From Cognatitamlana sp035818475 (GTDB lineage Bacteria > Bacteroidota > Bacteroidia > Flavobacteriales > Flavobacteriaceae), in the NCBI RefSeq assembly GCF_035818475.1, contig NZ_JAYMGV010000004.1:124001-188000 (forward strand): a stretch of 64,000 bases of DNA. Reading direction: 5' to 3'. Under the pieces are notes generated by a model, which was not told the origin of the DNA, searched no databases, and saw only the letters and a list, made by a program, of their open reading frames with translations. A program made the position numbers and the translations under genes. Below, piece by piece: positions 8,889-17,203 of the stretch. Each line of letters opens with the position of its first letter. Positions within the stretch are counted from its first letter, which is position 1.

Positions 8889-8950
8889 AGTAAGAAAGAA
8901 TGATGTGGAGGAAATATTAGATTATTTTAAAAATAATATAAAACAAGAGT

Positions 8951-9654
8951 ATGAGTGTACATAATAATGCCAGGAAAGGAGGTATAGCAGACTTTATTTT
9001 GTTACCCGGAGATCCGCGACGCGCAAAATTAATTGCAGAAACATTTTTAACGGATGCAAAATGTTACAATGAGGTTAGAGGGATGTTGGGGTATACGGGT
9101 TTTTTCAATGGAAAGAGAATTAGTGTACAAGGAACAGGAATGGGGATGCCATCAATATCAATTTATGCTACAGAGCTAATAGAGGAGTATGGCGTGGAGA
9201 AATTGGTAAGAATAGGCTCATGTGGTTCAATTCAGGAACATGTAAACATCATGGATATAGTGCTGGCAATGAGTGCTTGTACAGATTCGGGGATGAATAA
9301 ATTTCGATTTAATGGAAAAGATTTTGCACCGACAGCAAATTTTGAATTATTAAAAAAAGCCTATGAAGTAGCCGAAAAGAATAAGCTAAGTGCCCATACA
9401 GGATCTATTTTAACATCCGATTTTTTCTATGGAGAGAGTCATATAGCAGATCCATTTTTAAGCTGGAAGACCTATAATGTATTAGGTGTGGATATGGAAG
9501 CCGCTGCATTATACTCCATTGCGGCTAAATACAAAAAAAAGCATTGGCCATATTAACGGTTTCAGATCATTTATTGAAGAAGCAAGCCATTTCTGCCAGT
9601 GATAGGCAAAACTCATTTAAAGAGATGATTAATCTAGCATTGCAGTTGGCTTAA
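8951..9654 (+). pseudogene. deoD: Purine nucleoside phosphorylase, DeoD type, frameshifted near C-terminus
   Basis: Residues 1-196 match hexameric PNP: 'LLPGDPRRAKLIAETF', 'GTGMGMPSISIYATELI', 'RIGSCGSIQ', and 'VDMEAAALYSIAAKY' with the nucleoside-binding Met-Glu. After the run of eight A at 9533-9540 the frame ends early at 9556. One added A restores KKALAILTVSDHLLKKQAIS and a normal end at 9654, about 234 aa, close to the family length. The enzyme splits purine nucleosides with phosphate to base plus ribose-1-phosphate, which fits the pentose phosphate genes beside it. The lost part contains the conserved 'TVSDH' active-site segment, so the product as written should be inactive. This is either a genuine mutation or a base-calling error in a homopolymer. 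Confidence 0.85.
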
Positions 9655-9672
9655 CTATAAAAATATAAAGAG

Positions 9673-9768
9673 ATGAAAGAATTAAACTGGATTGAAATAT
9701 TGGGCTATATCGCTTCTGCAGTAATTGCTATTATTAATCTGGTATTACATTTAATTATTAAAATATAA
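9673..9768 (+). pseudogene. Truncated copy of YgjV-like gene (first of tandem pair)
   Basis: The ATG at 9673 reads MKELNWIEILGYIASAVIAI and stops after 31 residues. Its DNA from about 9661 to 9716 is a diverged duplicate of 9764-9820 (aaatataaagag, then a stretch encoding EL-N-W-x-EILGYIAS). This copy keeps the start codon but loses the body. The following copy keeps the body but has GCG where this one has ATG. Confidence 0.6.
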
Positions 9769-9782
9769 AGAGAGCGAAAGAA

Positions 9783-10028
9783 TTGAATTGGGTTGAAATA
9801 TTAGGGTATATCGCTTCAATATTGATTGTGATAAGTATTACCATGGAGTCTATAGTAAAGCTAAGAATTGTAAATTTTATTAGAGCAGCATTGCTTGGTA
9901 CTTATGGTGTTTTTATAAAGTTCGTGCCTATAATCTTAGTGAATTATTTTATAGTAGTTACCATATCTATTAATTATGGAAGCTTTTTAAAAACAGAAAA
10001 ACTAATTAAAACAGTTAAAGGAATATAA
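9783..10028 (+). CDS. Small YgjV-like membrane protein, start codon uncertain
   Basis: 81 aa from a TTG. No ATG is available in frame, because the frame opens only at 9762 after a stop and the expected ATG reads GCG. It has three hydrophobic helices and resembles residues 1-75 of the fused protein at 8268 ('WVEILGYIASILIVISITM' against 'ILGWIGYIASGVIAVSMMM'), but lacks the GNAT-like part. It follows a truncated duplicate of its own 5' end and precedes the transaldolase gene by 8 nt. It may be translated from TTG, by coupling, or be decaying. Function unknown. Confidence 0.5.
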   Translation: MNWVEILGYIASILIVISITMESIVKLRIVNFIRAALLGTYGVFIKFVPIILVNYFIVVTISINYGSFLKTEKLIKTVKGI

Positions 10029-10036
10029 ACAAAAAG

Positions 10037-10693
10037 ATGAAATTTTTTATAGATACAGCAAATTTAGGTGAAATTAAAGAAGCCCAGGAATTAGGGGTTT
10101 TAGATGGTGTTACTACAAATCCATCCTTAATGGCAAAAGAAGGCATTACAGGAGAAAAGAACATTATCAATCATTACAAAGCAATTTGTGAGATTGTTGA
10201 TGGTGATGTTTCAGCAGAAGTAATTGCCACAGATTTTGATGGAATGATTATGGAAGGAGAAGCTTTAGCAGCTTTACACCCTCAAATTGTAGTTAAACTA
10301 CCCATGATTGCCGAAGGTATAAAGGCATGCAAATATTTTTCAGGCAAAGGCATTAAAACAAATGTTACACTTGTGTTTTCTTCAGGTCAGGCATTGTTAG
10401 CTGCAAAGGCAGGAGCAGCGTATGTATCTCCTTTTTTAGGAAGACTGGATGATGTTTCAACCGATGGTTTACACCTTATTTCAGAAATAAAACAGGTTTT
10501 TGATAATTACAGTTTTGAAACACAAATTCTATCTGCTTCCGTAAGACATACTATGCATGTGGTAAACTGTGCAAAAATAGGGTCGGATGTAATGACCGGA
10601 CCATTATCATCAATAAAGGGTTTGTTAAAACACCCACTAACAGATAATGGTTTAGCGCAGTTTTTAGCCGATTATAATAAAGGAAATAACTAA
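10037..10693 (+). CDS. tal: Transaldolase, TalC/fructose-6-phosphate aldolase type
   Basis: 218 aa, the short class of transaldolase. It opens with 'MKFFIDTANLGEIKEA', then 'GVTTNPSLMAKEG', the Schiff-base Lys in 'VVKLPMIAEG', 'TNVTLVFSSGQALLAAKAGA' and 'YVSPFLGRLDD'. It moves dihydroxyacetone units between sedoheptulose-7-P and glyceraldehyde-3-P, or cleaves fructose-6-P; the two activities are hard to tell apart from sequence. It partners with the transketolase upstream in the same run of genes, completing the non-oxidative pentose phosphate steps for ribose released from nucleosides. Confidence 0.92.
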   Translation: MKFFIDTANLGEIKEAQELGVLDGVTTNPSLMAKEGITGEKNIINHYKAICEIVDGDVSAEVIATDFDGMIMEGEALAALHPQIVVKLPMIAEGIKACKYFSGKGIKTNVTLVFSSGQALLAAKAGAAYVSPFLGRLDDVSTDGLHLISEIKQVFDNYSFETQILSASVRHTMHVVNCAKIGSDVMTGPLSSIKGLLKHPLTDNGLAQFLADYNKGNN

Positions 10694-10703
10694 AAAAAAT
10701 AGA

Positions 10704-11009
10704 ATGAGAACTATTTTGAAACCATTGGCTGTTGTTGATAATGAAATGGAATTTCCAATAGGGACAAAATTGTTTAAAAAAAGTAAATACGATGGTATAA
10801 ATATCTATATGGAATATAAACTGGTTTGGGCCAATTGGGAAGGGCCCTATATGATGTTAATTAGGAAATTAGATGAAAAGACAAATAAAGCTGAATTTGG
10901 AGTTATACCTCAAAAATTGACCTCAGGAAAGTATGTTGTAAACAAATCTAGTTTTCAAAGAACTTTGGGGACGGCCTTAGAAGGTTGGTATTTAGAAACA
11001 AAAAATTAA
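10704..11009 (+). CDS. Small soluble protein of unknown function
   Basis: 101 aa with no signal peptide or membrane helix. It is rich in aromatic and basic residues ('YDGINIYMEYKLVWANWEGP') and looks like a small beta-rich domain. I do not recognise a family. It is 10 nt after the transaldolase and 28 nt before the lipoprotein phosphatase, so it should be part of the same transcript. Function unknown. Confidence 0.65.
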   Translation: MRTILKPLAVVDNEMEFPIGTKLFKKSKYDGINIYMEYKLVWANWEGPYMMLIRKLDEKTNKAEFGVIPQKLTSGKYVVNKSSFQRTLGTALEGWYLETKN

Positions 11010-11037
11010 AAATGAAAAGAATCTTAAAAGAAAAAGC

Positions 11038-11904
11038 ATGAGATATAAGTTCTTAAAAAGAAATACTAAGTACAAATTCTTAATACTAATTGCTATATGT
11101 TTTTTAATGTTTTTTAATTGTAGTGTAACCCAATCAAAAGGGAATAGTGTTTTAAGTAGTACAATTGATAATATAAATATTCCAATTCAAGAACATACAG
11201 TTCAATCTGTTTTATGGCAACAAATTTCCAGTGAATATAGGGCACTTACCTATCAAGCATATAATCTGGCTAAATTACAGTTAGATGATTTTACCTCTAA
11301 AAAGGGTGATGGTTTTCAAAAACCATTAGCAATTATAACAGATATTGATGAGACAGTTTTAAATAACAGTCCTTTTTTGGGGAAATTAATTGAATTAAAG
11401 GAAGAGTTTAGTAAAGAAAGGTGGGCAGAGTGGGGCAAATTAATTGAGGCTAAATCTATACCGGGAGCCTGTGAATTTTTTACTTATGCACATAGTAGAG
11501 GCGTAGAAGTGTTTTACATTTCAAATAGATATGAAAGTCAGTTAGGAGAGACAATTAAAAACCTTGAAAAGGTAGGTTTTCCAAATGCAGATAGAGAACA
11601 TGTACTGTTAAAAACCGACTCTGGTGAAAAAGGGTCTCGTCGTAAAAAAGTTCAAGAAACGCATAATGTAATTATGCTGTTAGGGGATAATTTATCTGAC
11701 TTTTTAGAAGTCTTCGAGGTAAATTCAACTTCTACAAGAAATCAACACACCGATAGTTTAAAAACTCAATTTGGGAAGAAGTTTATTGTGTTGCCCAATC
11801 CCATGTATGGTGATTGGGAGGGGCGTGGTGTATACAAGGGAACTTATAATTGGACTTCTAAACAGAAAGACTCTATTAGACGGTCTAAACTAATTTCATA
11901 TTAA
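11038..11904 (+). CDS. Lipoprotein e(P4)-family acid phosphatase / 5'-nucleotidase
   Basis: 288 aa. The N-terminus is a lipoprotein signal ending in 'FLMFFNCS' with the lipid-accepting Cys. The mature part is a HAD class IIIB phosphatase with the nucleophile motif DxDxT in 'IITDIDETVLNNSPF', the Ser/Thr motif region 'VFYISNRYES', and the acidic motif 'IMLLGDNLSDF'. Members such as Haemophilus e(P4) remove phosphate from nucleotides outside the inner membrane. Here it would turn external nucleotides into nucleosides for uptake and for the phosphorylase upstream, which links it to the purine genes. It is followed by a 195-nt gap before the xanthine dehydrogenase operon. Confidence 0.88.
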   Translation: MRYKFLKRNTKYKFLILIAICFLMFFNCSVTQSKGNSVLSSTIDNINIPIQEHTVQSVLWQQISSEYRALTYQAYNLAKLQLDDFTSKKGDGFQKPLAIITDIDETVLNNSPFLGKLIELKEEFSKERWAEWGKLIEAKSIPGACEFFTYAHSRGVEVFYISNRYESQLGETIKNLEKVGFPNADREHVLLKTDSGEKGSRRKKVQETHNVIMLLGDNLSDFLEVFEVNSTSTRNQHTDSLKTQFGKKFIVLPNPMYGDWEGRGVYKGTYNWTSKQKDSIRRSKLISY

Positions 11905-12099
11905 GCTTTATGGTGAAATGAATTTATTACGTGTTTTTTGCTAAAACAGTGAATGTTGTGCTGAAATATGTACTTGCATAGGATATAAATATAAATTTAG
12001 CATTTTATATGAAAATGAATTCAATTAAGTAAAGATTAATATAAAGTGAATTTCCATTAAAGAATGTTTGATAAAGAAAGGACTAGTAAAAAATAATCA

Positions 12100-13515
12100 A
12101 TGATTGAATTCATACTCAATAATAAAGTTATAAAAACCCATTTGAATAATGGGATGACTTTGTTGGATTTTGTAAGATATAAGCAACGGCTAACAGGAAC
12201 CAAGATTGGTTGTAGGGAAGGAGATTGTGGTGCCTGTACTGTTTTAGTAGGCACCTTAAAGAAAGATAGAACGGTTGCATATAAAAGTATAACCTCTTGT
12301 ATTTCCCCTTTAGGCAATGCTCATGGAAAGCATATTGTAACGGTTGAAGGTACTAATTTAACCCAAAGTCTAACAATTGCTCAGCAAGCTATGAAGGACA
12401 ATTATGCTACACAATGTGGATTTTGTACACCTGGTTTTGTAGTATCACTAACAGGATTTTCACTTTCCGATATCGAAAAAAATCAGAACAATGCCTTAAA
12501 TGCTATTAGCGGAAATATTTGCAGATGTACAGGTTATAAATCTATTGAAAAAGCAACAACAAATATATGTCAAAAATTAAATTTCAATAAGGGTTCTATG
12601 TCTATAAACTGGCTTATTGAAAATAATTTTATTCCAGAATACTTTAAAGACATCCCTAATAAGTTATTAGATTTAAAAAAGAAGGCATTAGTACAAAAAG
12701 GGACAACATTCATATCTGGAGGTACAGATTTATATGTACAGCAAGCAGATAATTTAATAGATGGTAAAGTACATCTTATTTCAGGTAGTAACCCTTTAAA
12801 AGGGATAACTATCAATAACGAAACTTGCACAATTGGATCCAATACAACAGTTTCCGATTTATGGAATCATCAAAAGTTAAATTTATATTTCCCTAATTTA
12901 AAACAACACCTTAAACTAGTTTCATCAGAGCAAATACGCAATATGGCTTCTTTTGGAGGGAATATAGTAAATGCGTCACCTATTGGAGATATGACTATTT
13001 TCTTTTTAGCCCTAAATAGTGAGATCACCATTATTGATAAAAAGGAGAAAGAAAGAGTTCTACCGCTTAAAGAATTTTATAAAAGCTATAAAACTTATGA
13101 TTTAAAAGGTGGAGAGCTAATAAAAAACATTCGTTTTAAGTTGCCTGCTAAAAATTCATTTTTCAATTTCGAGAAAGTATGCAAACGCACACATTTAGAT
13201 ATTGCAAGTGTTAATTCTGCGATACATATAATTATAGAAGATGGTAAAATAATAGAAGCTCATGTATCACTTGGAGGTGTTGCAGCAATTCCAAAATACT
13301 TACATAAAACATCTGCATTTTTAAAAGGTAAAAACTTAAATACCAAATTAATTATAGAGGCCAATGAAGTGATGCAAAAAGAGATAGCTCCAATAAGCGA
13401 TGTTCGCGGATCTAATGATTACAAACGCTTGTTAGCTCGCCAATTATTTTATGCACATTTTATTGAGTTGTTTCCAGATCTTTTCACACTAAATAATTTT
13501 ATTCAATATGTCTAA
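12100..13515 (+). CDS. xdhA: Xanthine dehydrogenase small subunit (2Fe-2S and FAD)
   Basis: 471 aa. Residues 1-165 hold two [2Fe-2S] domains: the ferredoxin-like 'GCREGDCGACTVLVG' (about 37-51) and the helical one with 'CGFCTPGF' (about 106) and 'CRCTGY' (about 140). Residues 185-465 form the FAD domain, with 'FISGGTDLYVQ' and 'MASFGGNIVNASPIGDM'. It passes electrons from the molybdenum subunit to the acceptor in oxidation of hypoxanthine and xanthine to urate. The domain arrangement is that of bacterial XdhA. Its 3' end overlaps the large-subunit gene by 8 nt, a sign of coupled translation. First gene of a ten-gene operon. Confidence 0.94.
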   Translation: MIEFILNNKVIKTHLNNGMTLLDFVRYKQRLTGTKIGCREGDCGACTVLVGTLKKDRTVAYKSITSCISPLGNAHGKHIVTVEGTNLTQSLTIAQQAMKDNYATQCGFCTPGFVVSLTGFSLSDIEKNQNNALNAISGNICRCTGYKSIEKATTNICQKLNFNKGSMSINWLIENNFIPEYFKDIPNKLLDLKKKALVQKGTTFISGGTDLYVQQADNLIDGKVHLISGSNPLKGITINNETCTIGSNTTVSDLWNHQKLNLYFPNLKQHLKLVSSEQIRNMASFGGNIVNASPIGDMTIFFLALNSEITIIDKKEKERVLPLKEFYKSYKTYDLKGGELIKNIRFKLPAKNSFFNFEKVCKRTHLDIASVNSAIHIIIEDGKIIEAHVSLGGVAAIPKYLHKTSAFLKGKNLNTKLIIEANEVMQKEIAPISDVRGSNDYKRLLARQLFYAHFIELFPDLFTLNNFIQYV

Positions 13516-15832
13516 AAACAAATCACATAATGAGTTAGAATTAAAGAAAAATTCTGTAAAAAAAGCTCTTAAGAAAAGCGTAAAGAACATTGATTCATAT
13601 ACACACGTTCGTGGTGAGTCACTATATGTAGATGATATTAATATAAAAGAAGGTACATTTTATGCAGTAGTTTTTGATGCACCAAAAGCCCATGGAAAAA
13701 TAAAAAGTATTAATTATTCAAAGGCAGAAGCTTTAGAAGGCGTTGAAAGAATTTTTACATATAAAGATATACCCGGAGAAAATCAAATAGGAGGTATTTT
13801 TCCAGATGAACCTTTGTTTGCCGAACAAGAAATTCATTTCTGGGGTATGCCAATTGCACTAATTGTTGCGGAATCTGAATTTATTGCACGACAAGCACGT
13901 TGTTTAATTGAAATAGACATTGAAGAACTCCCTGTCATTACAACGGCCAAAGAAGCTAAGGAGAAAAAAAGCTTCATTAATGCACCTAGGTCATTTAGCT
14001 TAGGGAATACAGCCGAAGCTATGAAATATTGTGATTATGTTTTTGAAGGAGAAACATATTCAAACGGACAAGAGCATTTATATATAGAAGCCCAGGGAGC
14101 CTATGCTGAACCCTTGGAAAATGGAAACATAAAAATTAATTCTTCAACCCAAGGGCCAACAGCGGTACAAAAAACAGTAGCAAATGTTTTAGGGTTACCT
14201 ATGCATAAAATAGAGATTGATGTGACACGTTTAGGAGGTGGTTTCGGAGGAAAAGAAGACCAAGCAAGCCCTTGGGCTACCATGGCAGCTTTGGCAACAT
14301 TCCACCTCAATCAATCGGTTAAATTGATATTAAACCGTCATGATGATTTAAGAATGACAGGGAAAAGGCATCCCTATGAGAGTACATTTAAAATAGGCTT
14401 ATCTAAAGATTTAAAAATATTGGCCTATAAGGTTGAGTTTTTACAAAATTCAGGAGCTGCAGCAGATTTATCACCTGCAATTGCTGAACGTACTCTATTT
14501 CATGCCACAAATAGTTATTTTATTCCAAATGTTTTATCAACGGTGCATAGCTGTAAAACAAATTTGCCTCCCAATACTGCTTTTCGGGGTTTTGGTGGAC
14601 CACAAGGTATGTATGTCATAGAATCCGCTATAGTTAAAGCTGCCTCGGAAATAGGAGTGCCTGCTAGAAAAATTCAAGAGGCCAATTTGTTTAAAGAAAA
14701 CGACACGTTTTCTTATGGACAAATAGCAACTCAGGTCGAAGCTAAAAATACCTGGGAATCAGCAAAATCACTTTTTGACATAAATAGTATAGAAGAAGAG
14801 ATAAACCATTTTAATGCATCAAATAAAAATTTTAAAAAAGGTATGGCATTAATGCCAATAACCTTTGGTATTTCATTTACAAATACCATGATGAACCATT
14901 CACGAGCCTTGGTTCACATATATCAAGATGGCAGTGTAGGTATAAGCACGGCTGCTGTTGAAATGGGGCAAGGTGTGAATACAAAAATGCTTCAAATAGC
15001 AGCGAAAGTGTTTTCAATTGATGTGAAAAAAATAAAAATAGAAACAACAAATACAACCCGGGTTGCCAATACATCTCCTTCGGCAGCTAGTTCTACAGCA
15101 GACCTTAATGGAAAGGCACTTTTAAAAGCATGCAATGCATTGTTAAGCAGGCTTAAAGATATTGTGTCTGAAGAATTTAATGAGTCAAAGGATGATATAG
15201 CTTTAAAGGATGAATTTGTTTACATAAATAACAATAAAACGGAGTTAAGTTGGAAAGAATTAATAAATAAAGCCATGTTTAAGCGTGTGGCATTAACCGA
15301 GAATGCACATTACGCCACACCAGTAATCCATTTTGATAAAACAAAAGAAAAAGGACACCCATTTGCTTATCATGTATATGGTACTGCTATTATTTCAACA
15401 ACGGTTGATTGCCTTCGTGGGACTTATGTTTTTGATGATGTTAAAATTGTACATGACTACGGAAAAAGTATGAGTAAAGGTATTGACTTAGGTCAAGTCG
15501 AAGGCGCTTTAGTTCAAGGTATAGGTTGGATGACTATGGAAGAGATTGCCTATAATAAAGAAGGTCGCTTACTATCAAATGCGCTTTCTACTTATAAAGT
15601 GCCAGATGTTTTTTCAGTACCAAGGCATGTAGACATTATTCCACTTGAAACTAAAGGGAACGACATGGCTGTCTTAAAATCGAAGGCCGTTGGTGAGCCG
15701 CCGTTAATGTATGGCATTGGCGCTTACTTTGCCATTCAAAATGCTATAAAATCCTTTAACTCTAATTATGAATTGAAGTTTCATGCACCAATGACCCCAG
15801 AAAAAGTTTTAATGAGTTTGTACAGCAAATAA
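13508..15832 (+). CDS. xdhB: Xanthine dehydrogenase large (molybdopterin) subunit
   Basis: 774 aa, normal for XdhB. It carries the Moco-binding motifs 'LGGGFGGKEDQ', 'TAFRGFGGPQGMY' (with the substrate-orienting Arg), 'EMGQGVNTKMLQIAAKVF', and the catalytic Glu in 'KAVGEPPLMYGIG'. It hydroxylates hypoxanthine and xanthine to urate with water as oxygen donor. The pairing with XdhA, with XdhC further down and with allantoinase immediately after supports purine specificity over other members of the family such as aldehyde or nicotinate dehydrogenases. Confidence 0.94.
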   Translation: MSKNKSHNELELKKNSVKKALKKSVKNIDSYTHVRGESLYVDDINIKEGTFYAVVFDAPKAHGKIKSINYSKAEALEGVERIFTYKDIPGENQIGGIFPDEPLFAEQEIHFWGMPIALIVAESEFIARQARCLIEIDIEELPVITTAKEAKEKKSFINAPRSFSLGNTAEAMKYCDYVFEGETYSNGQEHLYIEAQGAYAEPLENGNIKINSSTQGPTAVQKTVANVLGLPMHKIEIDVTRLGGGFGGKEDQASPWATMAALATFHLNQSVKLILNRHDDLRMTGKRHPYESTFKIGLSKDLKILAYKVEFLQNSGAAADLSPAIAERTLFHATNSYFIPNVLSTVHSCKTNLPPNTAFRGFGGPQGMYVIESAIVKAASEIGVPARKIQEANLFKENDTFSYGQIATQVEAKNTWESAKSLFDINSIEEEINHFNASNKNFKKGMALMPITFGISFTNTMMNHSRALVHIYQDGSVGISTAAVEMGQGVNTKMLQIAAKVFSIDVKKIKIETTNTTRVANTSPSAASSTADLNGKALLKACNALLSRLKDIVSEEFNESKDDIALKDEFVYINNNKTELSWKELINKAMFKRVALTENAHYATPVIHFDKTKEKGHPFAYHVYGTAIISTTVDCLRGTYVFDDVKIVHDYGKSMSKGIDLGQVEGALVQGIGWMTMEEIAYNKEGRLLSNALSTYKVPDVFSVPRHVDIIPLETKGNDMAVLKSKAVGEPPLMYGIGAYFAIQNAIKSFNSNYELKFHAPMTPEKVLMSLYSK

Positions 15833-15836
15833 TTGA

Positions 15837-17174
15837 ATGACTGAATTTTTAATATATAGTAAGTTATGTTTTATCGATGGCAAGTTCATTGAGGCAACAC
15901 TGTATATTAAAAATGAAAAAATTCATGATATTTTTAAAGGGCGTTACCCATTAGCTGATGTTTCTTTTTTAGATTATAATAATCTAATTGTCATACCCGG
16001 TATAATAGATGCCCATGTGCATATTAACGAACCAGGTCGGGAGCATTGGGAAGGGTTTGATACAGCAACTAAAGCGGCAGCTCTAGGAGGTGTTACAACA
16101 CTTATAGAGATGCCTTTAAATGCAAGCCCTGTAACAACTACTGTTGATGCTTTTAAATTAAAACAAAAAGTAGCGTTTAATAAGCTACATGTTAATTGCG
16201 GATTTTATGGAGGCGTAATTCCATCAAATATAAACAGCATCGAGTATTTGATAAATGAAGGTGTTTTTGGTATCAAAGGGTTTTTGACACACTCAGGAAT
16301 AGATGAATTTCCAAATGTAACCAGAGAGCATTTAGAAACGATTGCACCAATTTTAAAAAAGTATGACGTGCCATTGCTCTTGCATTGCGAGTTAAGTGAT
16401 GCAAATATTCCAGAGGTTAACAATCCTAAAAGTTACAAAGAATATTTATGTTCTAGACCGCAACGTTGGGAAACCAATGCTATTGAGCTAGCCATAGGTA
16501 TTCAACAAAAGTTTGATATAAGAGTTCATATAGTGCATTTGTCAGCTTCAAATGGAATTCAACAAATTAGTCAACGAAAAAAAGAGACCACTAAATTAAC
16601 TGTTGAAACTTGTCCGCATTATCTGTTTTTTAATGCCGAAGAAATTCCGGATGCAGCACCTATTTATAAATGTGCTCCACCCATACGCGAAAAGCAAAAC
16701 AATGATTTATTATGGGATTATTTTTTAAATGACGGATTTAATTTTTTAGCATCCGATCATTCTCCCGCGCCACCAAATCAAAAACAGTTAGAATCAGGCG
16801 ACTTTTTTAAAGCATGGGGAGGTATTTCTGGACTACAATTTACATTGCCCATTTTATATACTGAAGGACAAAAAAGAGGATTACCCCTTGAAAAATTAAT
16901 ACCCTTATTAACAAAAAATCCTGCAAGTTTTTTAGGGTTAGACCATAAAAAAGGGCTGTTAAAAAAAGGGTTCGATGCAGATATAACAGTTTTGAATGAT
17001 ACCCAAGATATTACTATTACAGAGTCTTCCATACAACATAGGCATAAACAAACACCATATTTAGGGAAAAAGTTAAAGGGTAAGATAGAGCATGTTTTTG
17101 TAAATGGATTTCAGGTGATAAAAGACTCCAAAATAGTTAATGAGGGTAAAGGCATGATGTTATTTAGAAATTAA
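15837..17174 (+). CDS. allB: Allantoinase
   Basis: 445 aa cyclic amidohydrolase. Metal-binding and catalytic blocks are 'DAHVHINEPGREHWEG', the carboxylated Lys in 'GIKGFLTHSG', 'LLLHCELSD', 'VHIVHLSASNG', 'VETCPHYL' and the Asp in 'ASDHSPAPP'. It opens the allantoin ring to allantoate. The close relative dihydroorotase lacks this context; only 4 nt separate the gene from xdhB, and urate-to-allantoin enzymes follow. Gene order does not follow pathway order. Confidence 0.94.
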   Translation: MTEFLIYSKLCFIDGKFIEATLYIKNEKIHDIFKGRYPLADVSFLDYNNLIVIPGIIDAHVHINEPGREHWEGFDTATKAAALGGVTTLIEMPLNASPVTTTVDAFKLKQKVAFNKLHVNCGFYGGVIPSNINSIEYLINEGVFGIKGFLTHSGIDEFPNVTREHLETIAPILKKYDVPLLLHCELSDANIPEVNNPKSYKEYLCSRPQRWETNAIELAIGIQQKFDIRVHIVHLSASNGIQQISQRKKETTKLTVETCPHYLFFNAEEIPDAAPIYKCAPPIREKQNNDLLWDYFLNDGFNFLASDHSPAPPNQKQLESGDFFKAWGGISGLQFTLPILYTEGQKRGLPLEKLIPLLTKNPASFLGLDHKKGLLKKGFDADITVLNDTQDITITESSIQHRHKQTPYLGKKLKGKIEHVFVNGFQVIKDSKIVNEGKGMMLFRN

Positions 17175-17203
17175 AAATATAAAAAGAAGTATAGGTTTAA
17201 AAG

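Noticed and set aside
11905..12099. Promoter for the xanthine dehydrogenase operon
   Set aside because: AATGTTTG at 12063-12070 resembles the -7 box, but no -33 box fits and the region is too AT-rich to be sure.
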